Assembly: GCF_018294505.1 (NCBI RefSeq)
Contig: NC_057810.1
Span: 208,276,113-208,340,112, forward strand
DNA: 64,000 nucleotides
Source of the DNA: Triticum aestivum
Lineage: Eukaryota; Streptophyta; Magnoliopsida; Poales; Poaceae
Reading direction: 5' to 3'
The translations under genes were made by a program, and so were the position numbers. Below, in pieces: positions 31,993 to 44,700 of the stretch. Each line of letters opens with the position of its first letter. The stretch's first letter is position 1. Below the pieces are notes generated by a model, which saw only the letters and a program-made list of their open reading frames with translations, was not told the origin of the DNA and did no database searches.

Positions 31993-33271
31993 TGTGACAC
32001 TCCAAAATTTTAATTTGGTTTTCATCAAAAACTTTGTTGGATTTTAAAAGAGGGCACTTAAAATTTCTTTTCCAGAAATCCTTCCTCTTAAAAACTTCCT
32101 TTACTTTGGCAAGGATTTTCTTTTCCCTTTCAAATTTGGTGTTGAATTTTTGGAAGCTTTTCCTTCTGGTTGTTACCCTCTCAAACTTATTTATTTTCTT
32201 TAAAGAAAAAGAAACCCCAGGAGTTTTGGGACTTCTTTCTTTTTGAAACCACCCATGGTTTTACCATGTCTCCTATAGTAAATCTTCTCAAAACCCCTCC
32301 CTCCACCTTTGAGCAATTTAAATCCTCTGTCTCAACAAGTCCAAACAAGTTTTGGATTTTATTTCAATTATTTTTATCTCCCAAAACATTTTTGCCAATT
32401 ATTTTGAGCCTAAGTGATTTTCAAAGCAAGTACCACTTTGCCTTTGAGTTTTTATCCCAAACCAACTTCCCTGGATTGTCCTTAGTACCCACAACCTAGA
32501 ACCATCTTGATCCACTCTTCTTCTTTTCAAATATTTCAAATTTCACTCACTGCAAGTTTGGACCAGATTTGCCAAATTTGATGAAATTCATATCCACACT
32601 TCTCCAAAAATTCCACCAAAATTCAGGCAGCCTACTGGAGCAATGAGTAGCCACTCCACCAAGTTTCAGCTCAAGGAAAAATCCCTAGATGCCAAAAGCA
32701 TTCTGTCGAACACCTGAGCTGCACTGTTCTTTGCATTTTCAGTAAAGTTCAGTAAAATTCAGTTTTACAGTGTCGTTTTCTTCAGAGTTCAGTCACAAGC
32801 TCACAGTGCGCTTGGCTCGATGCTCGCAGCCCCTCCCTCTTGTCCGGAGCTTCAAACGCGTGCGTGGAGCCTTCCTGGCGTCGGTGGCACGCTGGCCCAC
32901 CCTCGCCGGCGTCTTCTGCGGCGTCGGGACCTCCCGTGGCGGCCGACAGAAGGCACACCACGGCAGAACGCCGTTCAGCGCCGCCCAAAGCCCCCTGGCT
33001 CTCCGCGTGGCCTCATGCATGCCAGCGCACGCCCGTGGCACCATCACCGTGGCCCGGCAAGCACGGAACGTGCTCCCTTCCGCCGACGGGCCGCGCCACC
33101 CCCGTTCCGTCGAGCTCAACCCAAACACCCAAACCCGGGCCAGTTTAGCACCTAAACGGACCCATTGAACCCCCACGACGGCGCTCGACCCCTAATCCTC
33201 CCCGACCAATGCCCTGCGCCGCCGTAAGCTTCGCCGGAGAACCCCGTTCTCGGCCACCACCTCGAATCGCC

Positions 33272-33279
33272 TATAAAAA
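33272..33279 (+). promoter_or_regulatory. Probable Gypsy-2 LTR TATA box
   Basis: TATAAAAA in the context tcgccTATAAAAAgg stands at the head of a GC-rich leader-like region. The 3' LTR has the same box near 43050. It is the best candidate for the LTR promoter. Confidence 0.5.
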
Positions 33280-34081
33280 GGAACCGGAGATCACCCTCAA
33301 GCATGCACCTTCACTGCACCTCCCCAGGACCCTGCCAAGCCACTAGGAGGACCTCGAGGAGGTCTCCTTCCCCAACTCCGGCCGCCTTGCTCCGCCTCGG
33401 CCTCCAGCTTGATTCACTCCGGTGAGGCCATCTCCGGCGCCCAAACCTCGTCCGTAGCCCTCTCTCACACCCAGTACTCTAACCCCCTCATCTATTTGGC
33501 CTTTGCAGTCCTCTCCGACGAGCTCCATCCACGCCCGAACCACCGTCCGCCGGAGTTGAGACAGCCGTCGACGTGGTGCTCCCCGGCGACCAACACCACC
33601 ACCCACCGTTGCGGAAGGACACGGTGAGCACGTTGGTAACCTCCGATCCCCTTACCTCGCTGTGGATCGCCGCCGGCGACCACCGCAGCCCTCGGGCGCC
33701 GACGAGCCTCGTCCCTCCCATTTGAAAGTTTAAACATGACAAGTGGGACCCGCTGTCAGCCTCTCTGTCCTTTCTAAACGAAGCATTTTCTGAAAACGCC
33801 TTCTGCCAAATGCGCTTTCCCTTTGGGCTGGCGTAGTTTCTGCCGAAGCGTTTTCTGTTTTTATAAACTAGCCCCTGGAAACTTTCTGTTTCATTACAGA
33901 TGAGTCCCTGGATTAAAACCCTTATACCTTTTAAACAGAAAGGTATTTTTAATTGATTCTTTTTATGTTCTGTTTAAAATTTTGTCTAGTTTTTTATTAG
34001 ATTTATTTGAAAAATATTTGGAATACTTTTTGTGCACCTCTTGGTATTTACGATAGCGCATATATTTTCTTTATACCGTAG

Positions 34082-35614
34082 ATACCGAAGGAGGTGACGG
34101 AGCCGCGAACTTCACCGAGCTAGGCTCCGACTACTCCGAACCAGGCAAGCATGTTTGAACTTTTGATATGATGAGTGTCTTGGCAAGTTTTGCATTTAGT
34201 TAGTTTCATGGCATGTTGATGAGCATACCGATGAACGTTATTTTATGCAATGTTGAGGTAAGTGAGTTCGATGATCCATAAGTGGATGGATGTGAGTATG
34301 AATGGCCATGTGTTGGCATGAGGATGGGTAAGATGGCAGTGTCGTAGCATGCCAGTCTTATGCCAGACTATATGACTTCAGTGTCAAACCGTATCGGTCC
34401 AGTTCCTCTCATTTCCTTCCCTGTACTACCACATGTTTTCCGCAAGGAATATGGTTTAGTAAGTTGCAAACCGCTTTCCTGGTACACACCAAAAGGAGAG
34501 GCCGGGATGATGGTTCCATGGCCCTGGATTAAAGCCAGTCATCCGGTCAGGGGGCATGGGTGTTTCCGGTTGGGACCGAGAGGGGGGCACCCCTTAGAGC
34601 GCGCGTATATAAATTTAATCCCATGCTATTCGAGATTGTGATCTCCTCGTCTCAAAAGTTTTTCTTGGACGATGTCTAGGGTGAGTCCTGGCATGGAGAG
34701 GTAGGATGGGTGTGTACTGGATAGCTGTGTTTTCTTCCGAAAAACCGTAAACGGAACTAGTCCTTCGTGACTACGGAAATCCGTTGGCTGTGGGAAATTT
34801 TTTGTACAAACTCTGCAGAGTCATACATTTCTTGAATCATCTATTCCATGTCCAAATTCATATTATCTTGTCCTAACAGTATCAGTTTGATGACAGAGAC
34901 TCCGGTGAATCCCATGAGTGCTAAGTCCGGTTAAATGTTATTCCTGTGGGTGGACTAACCTGTTTATTATCATGAATTGAATATTTATTATGAGTATTAT
35001 TTACTTGTGAATAAAGCCCTTTCTGTGATGTCGCCCCGACGTCCGACTGTGGCATTTCTTTTAAAGCCCTTCTTGTGATGTCGCCCCGACGTCCGACTGT
35101 GGCATTTCTTTTAAAGCCCTTTCTGTGATGTCGCCCCGACGTCCGACTGTGGCATTTCTTTTAAAGCCCTCTCTGTGATGTCGCCCCGACGTCCGACTGT
35201 GGCATTTCTTTTAAAGCCCTTTCTGTGATGTCGCCCCGACGTCCGACTGTGGCATTTCTTTTAAAGCCCTTTATGTGGTGTCGCTAAGACGCCCGACTGT
35301 GGCATGATTTTCTCCTTTATTTATTTGTTCACCTTTCGAGGCGTCGCTTCAGACACCCGATCGGTTTCCATTTATATTTCTGTCGGGATTTCAGGTGGAC
35401 TACCGCCGATTCCCTCTTTGCTTACCTTGCCTGCTATTACTTTAAATGTACATTGGTGAATTAATCATGACGCATTCATGCATGCATTTGTTATATCTTA
35501 TGTACGAACTGTCTTGCGAGTACTTTCAAAGTACTCACTGGCTTGTTGATTTGGCCAGATGCTGACGAAGGCGATCTCATGGATGAAGAGTTCGATAGCG
35601 AGTCCGACGCCTAG
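34082..35614 (+). other. Exon-like mini-ORF inside Gypsy-2 LTR with GC-AG intron
   Basis: After a ccgtag acceptor (34081) a segment reads TEGGDGAANFTELGSDYSEP. It ends CCAG before a GCAAGC donor at 34145. The acceptor ttggccag (35558) leads into 35559-35614, which stays in phase: DADEGDLMDEEFDSESDA then TAG. The 3' LTR keeps the acidic exon unchanged and has one Pro-to-Leu-type change at the donor side. Placement, GC donor and acidic stop-ending exon mirror the Gypsy-1 LTR. Transcription and splicing are inferred. Confidence 0.5.
35013..35312 (+). repeat. 50-bp tandem repeat x6 in Gypsy-2 5' LTR
   Basis: The unit begins aaagccctttctgtgatgtc and contains gccccgacgtccgactgtgg. Copies start at 35013, 35063, 35113, 35163, 35213 and 35263. 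The first five are nearly identical; the sixth is diverged (gctaagacgcc). Each full unit carries several CG dinucleotides. Confidence 0.97.
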
Positions 35615-36014
35615 AGGAATCCCAGTCAGTCTTGTGCGACCCTGGATTTGGTCACTGTGTTATATCCGCTTCCGCAACCCGAATAAATTTATCGAGCCTC
35701 ACCTCGACGCTCGATGAGATGCCAGTTTGAGAGTCGTGTTATCACACTCCCCACTGTGTTATTCCACCATCACTTTATCCTCGAGCCAGTAGTATGCCAC
35801 CACACCATTGTGTTATATCCGCCATTATGTATAATTATTGGCGCGCTTGTAATAATTTGTTGAGCAGCCCTAGCTCAACCCTGTAATATATCCTATGCTA
35901 CTGGCTTATTGTATCAAGAATTTGTCTACCAGTGAGGAGGATTTCTCTCATACTGGACTCAAAAGATTGGTTTCTCAATAAATATTTTTATTGGAAAACC
36001 GGTCGTGACAAGCT

Positions 36015-36026
36015 TGGTACCAGAGC
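36015..36026 (+). other. Gypsy-2 primer binding site
   Basis: TGGTACCAGAGC four bases after the 5' LTR matches the tRNA initiator-Met site TGGTATCAGAGC with one change. Confidence 0.85.
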
Positions 36027-36175
36027 CAGGCTGACTGTAGGAAGCCACTAGGTGCGATCGCTAATTAGTTATTAGCATGATAGAGCTAATTTATATTTTT
36101 GCAATTGTAGTCATTTTATGACTGTCAGCATAAATTTATGATCTGACCATTCAGAATTTTTGCTTACGTTTGTAG

Positions 36176-36976
36176 ATGGCCGACAACAGCTGCGAGTCTC
36201 AGACCTTCGCCAACGTGCCCGATGGGTTCGTCAAGCTTCTCTCCTTCATCGTTCAGGTCGCGATGGGGCCGTCTGTGCGCCCAGTCTTCACACTCTTCCA
36301 GCACAAGGTCAACGACAGTCTGACCATGCACCAGGTCACGGTGTAGTTCAGGGGAGGGCGTGGTGAGTTACGCCGCTTCCGGTTCGTGGGAAGAGCCATG
36401 CCTACGGAGAGGCATGCTATGCAGATGGCAGCCCGTGAGGCGATAGCTCGCCTCAGGGATGTCCTTGCCGCGATGAAGACTCGTCGGTGCCGCTATCTTC
36501 CATGCCATGTGCCTTACACCTGTCACTACGCATTCTCCTGCCCTAGAGGAGAACGAGATGAGGCTTTTGAGATGCTTATTGAGTATCTCCGGGCTCTGGA
36601 GGCAGCCTTCGACAACCTGGTGGACGACTTCGTAGCTGCCCGCATGGACTCAGTCCATGGCTGTGCCGCCAACAGGAGGGAGCTCCTGCCCGCCGCACCG
36701 CCACTGACTTTTGTCTCGTCATCAGCATCTTATGCACCTACTCGTCGCCTGCCTACCACCGAAGAGTTCAACCAGGCCATTGCGCCCACTCCAGCGCGCA
36801 CTGCACCACCCGTTGTGCCTACTCCTATTCATGTTGCTCCGCCCCTGGCACCCTCTCCATCTACCCGACACAGCTCTTCACGTCTGGAGCCTATTAGTGA
36901 GGAGGAGGTCGAGTCCCCAGCCTCACTGCGCCTCACCCTTGGCAGGGCCAAGGAGATCGTCAACATTTCCGGCTGA
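36176..36976 (+). pseudogene. Gypsy-2 extra ORF upstream of gag
   Basis: The frame starts MADNSCESQTFANVPDG right after a splice-acceptor-like tacgtttgtag. It is interrupted by one TAG at 36344 and then stays open to TGA at 36974. The middle (AMQMAAREAIARLRDVLAAM, then FEMLIEYLRALEAAFDNLV) looks helical. The C-terminal third is Pro/Thr/Ala-rich. It lies between the primer site and gag, as does the Gypsy-1 ORF at 26986-29405. No known domain is recognised. The single stop makes this copy a recent pseudogene. Confidence 0.7.
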
Positions 36977-37313
36977 GTGCGCTTGCCCGTCATGCGATGT
37001 ACCGCTTTGTAAGATATGTACATAGGTTGTGAGGAGTAGCCTGTTTGCGCATCATGTAGGAACTGGAGAAGTGCACTAGCCTAAATAACATGTCAGGATT
37101 ATGTACGCATATCCTGAGTGATGTATTGTATAATTACCGCCCGCGTGTAAGATATGTAATGCGCAGTCCTTCTCCGTGCGCAAGTCGATTTGTTTTTCTT
37201 AAGTAAGCTTGGTTATTTAATTTTATTTGCCAGCTTTATGCACTTATGGATTTGTTTTTGCGACTCTTTCCGCTTTTCTTATGGGTTTTACAAATATATC
37301 CCCAGAGTGAAAA

Positions 37314-38375
37314 ATGTCTCGTCCTTGGACTCGCTCCATGCCAACTCCACCAGAGGAAAATTATGATACACAACCCAGCAACGAGTTCACTCAGGGACAG
37401 TCAAGCCAACATGGCAGTGAATCGGTACTTTCACAAATGTGCCGCCTTTATGAGCAGAGTCAGCAACAACATCGAGAAATGATGAACCAAGTCATCAACA
37501 TGGGAAATCACCATGGACAGTATCAACAACATTCCAAGTTATCTGAGCTACAGAAGACCCGTCCCCAAACATTTTCTCATACTGACAAGCCTCTTGAGGC
37601 CGAGGATTGGCTTCGAGATATGGAGAGGAAATTAATTATTGCAAAATGTTCAGACCCCGAAAAGGTATTGTATGCTCCGCACTATCTCACAGGAGCAGCC
37701 GCATCGTGGTGGGAGAATTTTCTGCACATGCATCCCAATGAAAATGACATAACCTGGGATGATTTCAAGGAAGGCTTCCGTGGTGCACACATTCCTAAGA
37801 GTATTATGAAAATCAAGAAGAGAGAGTTCGATGACCTCAAACAAAGGAACATGACAGTGTCAGATTATAACAGCCAATTTACTCTATTGTCCCTCTACGC
37901 CAATGAAGAGCGTATGACTGAAATCAAGAAGATGGAGAAATTCCTTGACGGTCTGGCGCCCGCGCTTAAATGCCAACTGGTCGTGCACACTTTTCCTGAT
38001 TTTAAAACACTGGTGGACAAAGCCATTACTCTGGAAAGTTAGAGACACAGTCTGGAAGATATCCGCAAGCGAAAAAGGGACCAGACTAACCATGCTCGCA
38101 ATCACCGAAGCAAGACAGATTTTCAAAAGGGTGGGACGCACAAATCCTCATCCAATGTCTCACGCCCAATCAAGAATTTTCATGCAAGGGACAAGGAGTT
38201 CACATATCGCCCCGGCGTTACTTGTTACGCCTGTGGAGAGGAAGGACACTATGCCAAGCAGTGTCCCAAGCCTAGGAACTCAACCCCAAAGCCGAACAAT
38301 GGCGGCAATAATTCAGCGCCCAAGCGAAACAATTTCAATCCCAACAATAACCACAGGAAGGGTCATCTGAACCAC
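37314..38375 (+). pseudogene. Gypsy-2 gag (one in-frame stop)
   Basis: It starts MSRPWTRSMPTPPEENYD. The gag domain follows (KPLEAEDWLRDMERKLI, GAAASWWENFLHMHP, KSIMKIKKREFDDLKQ), then a basic linker and a CCHC zinc knuckle ([14 protein letters not shown], about 38221-38262) that binds RNA. A TAG at 38040-38042 breaks the frame before the basic linker. No frameshift separates gag from pol: the same frame continues to 40073. Confidence 0.93.
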
Positions 38376-41300
38376 GTGACCAAAGAAGAAGCACAAAATG
38401 CTCCGGATATCGTACTCGGTACGTTTCCTGTCAACACAATACCTGCAACGGTTTTGTTTGATTCTGGAGCTTCTCACTCATTCATTTCGAAAAGTTTTGC
38501 TTTGCAAAATAATTTTTCGATGTTTCCCTTGGAAAAATCCATGATCATCAAGTCCCTTGGGATTCAGCAAGTTACTCAGAGTTACTGTCAGAATGTGGTC
38601 ATTGAGTTCGAAGGATTGAATTTTTTTGCCAATCTTATTGTATTGGAAAATAAAGGACTGGATGTCATCCTAGGGATGGATTGGCTAACCACCAACAAGG
38701 GGTTTATCGACCGTTTCAACAGGACCGTAATTCTCACACACCACCAAGGGAAGACAATAAGAGTGTCAGCCAAGGAGGGAAAGATACCCCGGCAACCGAG
38801 ATTGAATAAGGTGGACGTTTCTGAGCTAAACAAGGTTCCAGTAGTGTGTGAATTTCCAGACGTATTCCCTGAAGAGCTACCAGGCATGCCACCAGACCGA
38901 GAGATAGAATTCAGCATTGAGCTCGCACCAGGAACCACCCCCATATACAAGAAACCGTATCGAATGGCACCATCCGAATTACTTGAGTTGAAGAAACAAA
39001 TAAAGGAATTGCTAGACAAAGGATACATTCGAGCCAGCTCCTCACCTTGGGGATCACCAATTTTATTTGCCAAAAAGAAGGATGGAACGCTGAGATTATG
39101 TATTGACTATCGAGCACTTAACATGGTCACAGTCAAAAACAAATACCCGATGCCAAGGATAAACGATTTGTTTGGTCAACTCGCTCAGGCCAAGGTATTC
39201 TCAAAAATTGACCTAAGGTCAGGATACGATCAATTGAAGGTACGAACGGAAGATATCCCCAAAACAGCCTTCACCTCCAGATATGGACTGTATGAGTTCA
39301 CAGTGATGCCATTTGGATTAACTAACGCCCCCGCATATTTTGTTCACCTCATGAACAAAGTATTTATGAAGTTTATGGACAAGTTCGTCGTGGTATTCAT
39401 CGATGATATTCTGATATACTCCAAAACACCAGAAGAGCACGCAGAACATCTCAGGATTGTGCTAGGAGAACTCAGGAAACATCAATTGTATCCCAGGTTC
39501 AGCAAGTGCGAATTTTGTCTAAGACAAGTAGGCTTTCTAGGCCATGTACTGACCCAAGACGGTATCGCAGTGGACCCAGAGAAAGTCAAGGCCGTACTTG
39601 GCTGGAAGTCACCAGCTAGCGTAACGGACATACGGAGTTTCTTGGGAATGGCAGGATATTACCGCAAATTTATTGAAGGATTCTCCACCATAGCCAAGCC
39701 TATGACGCAGTTACTCAAGAAAGATAAGAAGTTTGAATGGACAGAAGCCTACGAGAAAAGTTTCCAAGAACTAAAGCGGAAATTAACGACAACACCGGTA
39801 TTAATTGTACCCGACATACACAAGAATTTTGAAGTATATTGTGACGCGTCCAGAAAGGGTTTCGGATGCGTGTTGATGCAGGAAGGCAAGGTTGTCGCCT
39901 ACGCTTCAAGGCAACTCCGCAAGCATGAGGAAAATTATCCCACTCATGACTTAGAAATGGCTGCAGTTATTCATGCACTCAAGGAATGGAGGCATTTCTT
40001 ACTTGGGAATCGATGTGAAATATATATACGGATCACAAAAGTCTCAAATATATTTTCACGCAGCCAGAACTAAATTTATGGCAACGACGCTGGTTGGAAT
40101 TGGTAAAGGATTATGATGTTGGTATCCATTACCATCCAGGAAAAGCAAATGTAGTGGCCGATGCTCTTAGTCGGAACCCCAGCTCCGACGAAAACAATCT
40201 GCATAGCTTGAGGCCCGAATTCCAACAAGAATTTGCCAAGCTCAACTTGATAATGGTAGCAGAAGGCACCATATCAAACTTGGAAATACAACGCGACCTT
40301 GTGGGGAAAATTAAAGGAGCTCAGCCCGGTCACACCATCATCGAAGGCATCAAAAGAAAGTTGAGTATGGGCAAGGCCTCGGAATTCGTCATAGACAATG
40401 AAGGAATATTATGGTACGGAGAAAGGCTCTGCGTGCCAAACATAGAAGACCTTAAACAGCAAATTTTAGCTGAAGCCCACACCGCCCCGTACTCGATCCA
40501 CCCTGGAGGAACCAAAATGTATAAAGATATTCAAGAAAGATTTTGGTGGCACGGTATGAAGAGGGACATAGCCACCTTCATTGCATGTTGCGACTCATGT
40601 CAACGCATAAAAGCTGAGCATCAGAGACCAGCCGGACTACTGCAACCGAACAAAATACCTGAGTGGAAATGGGATGAAATAGGGATGGATTTCATTGTCG
40701 GACTACCTCGGTCACGACACGGGAATGATGCCATATGGGTCATCACTGACAGGTTAACCAAAATGGCACACTTTATTCCAATAAAGACGACCCACACCAC
40801 TCAGAGGCTTGCCAGGATTTATCTTTCCCGCATAGTTTGTCTGCACGGTGTCCCAAAGACTATAATATCCGACAGAGGCACTTAGTTCGTCTCAAGATTT
40901 TGGGAGCATTTACAACAGGCTCTGGGAACCCAACTAGCCTTCAGTACCGCATACCACCCACAGACTGATGGACAAACAGAACGCGTAAACCAGGTTTTAG
41001 AAGACATGCTGAGAGCATGTGTCCTCACATATGGAACCAGTTGGGACGAAAGCCTGCCATACGCCGAGTTCGCGTACAACAATAGCTACCAGGCCAGCCT
41101 ACAAATGGCACCATTTGAGGCTTTATACGGACAAATATGTCGTACCCCGTTAAATTGGTCAGAGACCGGAGACAGCCACATCTTCGGACCAGACATGCTC
41201 AGAGAAGCCGAGGAAAAGGTCAAGCTAATCAGAGACCGACTTAAGACCGCTCAAAGTCGACAGAAGAGTTATTATGATCAGAAACATCGTAGGGTCAGCT

Positions 41301-41758
41301 TCGAACCCGGTGAGTTCGTATACCTGAGAGTATCCCCTATGAGAGGATTGCAACGATTCAAGATTAAAGGGAAGCTAGCACCAAGATTCATCGGACCTTT
41401 CTGTATAAGGGCACGAAGAGGCACGGTAGCCTACCAGCTAGACTTACCCGAGGAATTATCCGATGTCCACGACGTGTTCCATGTCTCGCAATTGAGGAAG
41501 TGCGTAAGCAACCCAGAGAAACAAGTATCCCATGAAAACATTGACGTGCAGCCAGACTTCACTTATCGGGAACGTCCCGTAAGAATATTAGAGGAGTCTG
41601 AAAGGAGGACCCGACAGAAGACCATCAAGTTTTTCAAAGTCCAGTGGAGCAATCACACCGACAGTGAAGCAACTTGGGAAAGAGAGGATTTTCTTCGGAC
41701 AGAGCATCCACACTTATTTAAGGATCAGCTGAAATCTCGGGGACGAGATTTTTCCTAA
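38376..41758 (+). pseudogene. Gypsy-2 pol: protease, RT, RNase H, integrase, chromodomain (near-intact)
   Basis: Domains in order: aspartic protease ([12 protein letters not shown], about 38455); reverse transcriptase ([21 protein letters not shown], about 38960-39500); RNase H ([21 protein letters not shown], about 39830-40030); integrase with an HHCC zinc region (about 40470-40610) and catalytic acidic residues in [15 protein letters not shown] and GQTERVNQ; and a chromodomain (KVQWSNHTDSEATWERE, near 41640-41690), which in this class steers integration to marked chromatin. Two lesions: a two-base TA slippage near 40021-40033 shifts the frame in RNase H, and a TAG stands at 40883 just after the second integrase Asp. 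The frame ends TAA at 41756-41758, beside the polypurine tract. Confidence 0.95.
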
Positions 41759-41770
41759 GGGGGTAGGTGT
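41757..41770 (+). other. Gypsy-2 polypurine tract
   Basis: AAGGGGGTAGGTGT lies directly before the 3' LTR start at 41771. It primes plus-strand DNA synthesis. Confidence 0.8.
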
Positions 41771-44700
41771 TGTGACACTCCAAAATTTTAATTTGGTTTT
41801 CATCAAAAACTTTGTTGGATTTTAAAAGAGGGCACTTAAAATTTCTTTTCCAGAAATCCTTCCTCTTAAAAACTTCCTTTCCTTTGGCAAGGATTTTATT
41901 TTCCCTTTCAAATTTGGTGTTGAATTTTTGGAAGCTTTTCCTTCTGGTTGTTACCCTCTCAAACTTATTTATTTTCTTTTAAAAAAAGAAACCCTAGGAG
42001 TTTTGGGACTTCTTTCTTTTTGAAACCACCCATGGTTTTACCATGTCTCCTATAGTAAATCTTCTCAAAACCCCTCCCTCCACCTTTGAGCAATTTAAAT
42101 CCTCTGTCTCAACAAGTCCAAACAAGTTTTGGATTTTATTTCAATTATTTTTATCTCCCAAAACATTTCTGCCAATTATTTTGAGCCTAAGTGATTTTCA
42201 AAGCAAGTACCAATTTGCCTTTGAGTTTTTATCCCAAACCAACTTCCCTGGATTGTCCTTAGTACCCACAACCTAGAACCATCTTGATCCACTCTTCTTC
42301 TTTTCAAATATTTCAAATTTCACTCACTGCAAGTTTGGACCAGATTTGCCAAATTTGATGAAATTCATATCCACACTTCTCCAAAAATTCCACCAAAATT
42401 CAGGCAGCCTACTGGAGCAATGAGTAGCCACTCCACCAAGTTTCAGCTCAAGGAAAAATCCCTAGATGCCAAAAGCATTCTGTCGAACACCTGAGCTGCA
42501 CTGTTCTTTGCATTTTCAGTAAAGTTCAGTAAAATTCAGTTTTACAGTGTCGTTTTCTTCAGAGTTCAGTCACAAGCTCACAGTGCGCTTGGCTCGATGC
42601 TCGCAGACCCTCCCTCTTGTCCGGAGCTTCACACGCGTGCGTGGAGCCTTCCTGGTGTCGGTGGCACGCTGGCCCGCCCTCGCCGGCGTCTTCTGCGGCG
42701 TCGGGACCTCCCGTGGCGGCCGACAGAAGGCACACCACGGCAGAACGCCGTTCAGCGCCGCCCAAAGCCCCCTGGCTCTCCGCGTGGCCTCATGCATGCC
42801 AGCGCACGCCCGTGGCACCATCACCGTGGCCCGGCAAGCACGGAACGTGCTCCCTGCCGCCGACGGGCCGCGCCACCCCCGTTCCGTCGAGCTCGACCCA
42901 AACACCCAAACCCCGGCTAGTTTAGCACCTAAACGGACCCATTGAACCCCCACGACGGCGCTCGACCCCTAATCCTCCCCGACCAATGCCTTGCGCCGCC
43001 GTAAGCTTCGCCGGAGAACCCCGTTCTCGGCCACCGCCTCGAATCGCCTATAAAAAGGAACCTGAGCTCGCCCTCGAGCATGCACCTTCACTGCACCTCC
43101 CTAGGACCCTGCCAAGCCACTAGGAGGACCTCGAGGAGGTCTCCTTCCCCAACTCCGGCCGCCTTGCTCCGCCTCGGCCTCCAGCTTGATTCACTCCGGT
43201 GAGGCCATCTCCGGCGCCCAAACCTCATCCGTAGCCCTCTCTCACACCCAGTACTCTAACCCCCTCATCTATTTGGCCTTTGCAGTCCTCTCCGACGAGC
43301 TCCATCCACGCCCGAACCACCGTCCGCCGGAGTTGAGACAGCCGTCGACGTGGTGCTCCCCGGCGACCAACACCACCACCCACCGTTGCGGAAGGACACG
43401 GTGAGCACGTTGGTAACCTCTGATCCCCTTACCTCGTCGTGGATCGCCGCCGGCGACCACCGCAGCCCTCGGGCGCCGACGAGCCTCGTCCCTCCCATTT
43501 GAAAGTTTAAACATGACAAGTGGGACCCGCTGTCAGCCTCTCTGTCCTTTCTAAACGAAGCGTTTTCTGAAAACGCCTTCTGCCAAATGCGCTTTCCCTT
43601 TGGGCTGGCGTAGTTTCTGCCGAAGCGTTTTCTGTTTTTATAAACTAGCCCCTGGAAACTTTCTGTTTCATTACAGATGAGTCCCTGGATTAAAACCCTT
43701 ATGACTTTTAAACAGAAAGGTATTTTTGATTGATTCTTTTTCTGTTCTCTTTAAAATTTTGTCTAGTTTTTTATCAGATTTATTTGAAAAATATTTGGAA
43801 TAATTTTCGTGCACCTCTTGGTATTTACGATAGCGCATATATTTTCTTTATACCGTAGATACCGAAGGAGGTGATGGAGCCGCGAACTTCACCGAGCTAG
43901 GCTCCGACTACTCTGAACTAGGCAAGCATGTTTGAACTTTTGATATGATGAGTGTCTTGGCATGTTTTGCATTTAGTTAGTTTCATGGCATGTTGATGAG
44001 CATACCGATGAACGTTATTTTATGCAATGTTGAGGTAAGTGAGTTCGATGATCCATAAGTGGATGGATGTGAGTATGAATGGCCATGTGTTGGCATGAGG
44101 ATGGGTAAGATGGCAGTGTCGTAGCATGCCAGTCTTATGCCAGACTATATGACTTTAGTGTCAAACCGTATCGGTCCAGTTCCTCTCATTTCCTTCCCTG
44201 TACTACCACATGTTTTCCGCAAGGAATATGGTTTAGTAAGTTGCAAACCGCTTTCCTGGTACACACCAAAAGGAGAGGCCGGGATGATGGTTCCATGGCC
44301 CTGGATTAAAGCCAGTCATCTGGTCAGGGGGCATGGGTGTTTCCGGTTGGGACCGAGAGGGGGGCACCCCTTAGAGCGCGCGTATATAAATTTGATCCCA
44401 TGCTATTCGAGATTGTGATCTCCCCGTCTCAAAAGTTTTTCTTGGACGATGTCTAGGGTGAGTCCTGGCATCGAGAGGTAGGATGGGTGTGTACTGGATA
44501 GCTGTGTTTTCTTCCGAAAAACCGTAAACGGAACTAGTCCTTCGTGACTACGGAAATCCGTTGGCTGTGGGAAAATTTTTGTACAAACTCTGCAGAGTCA
44601 TACATTCCTTGAATCATCTATTCCATGTCCAAACTCGTATTATCTTGTCCTAACAGTATCAGTTTGATGACAGAGACTCCGGTGAATCCCATGAGTGCTA

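Larger units (their letters stand above)
31993..36010 (+). repeat. Gypsy-2 5' LTR
   Basis: 4,018 bp, unusually long. It has an AT-rich start, a GC-rich block (32800-33750) with a TATA-like ctataaaaag at 33271, exon-like segments, a 50-bp tandem array and a pyrimidine-rich end. It ends GGTCGTGACA, while the 3' LTR ends GGTACTGTCA. Several overlapping open frames in the GC-rich block occur in all phases on both strands and reflect composition, not genes. Confidence 0.95.

Noticed and set aside
32770..33750. Overlapping ORFs of 60-130 codons in all phases of the Gypsy-2 LTR (and 42547-43519)
   Set aside because: GC-rich, low-stop sequence gives open frames on both strands; no domain recognised and the frames conflict with each other.
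35013..35312. Regularly spaced repeats as a CRISPR array
   Set aside because: The 50-bp units are head-to-tail with no variable spacers, in a plant LTR; a plain tandem repeat.
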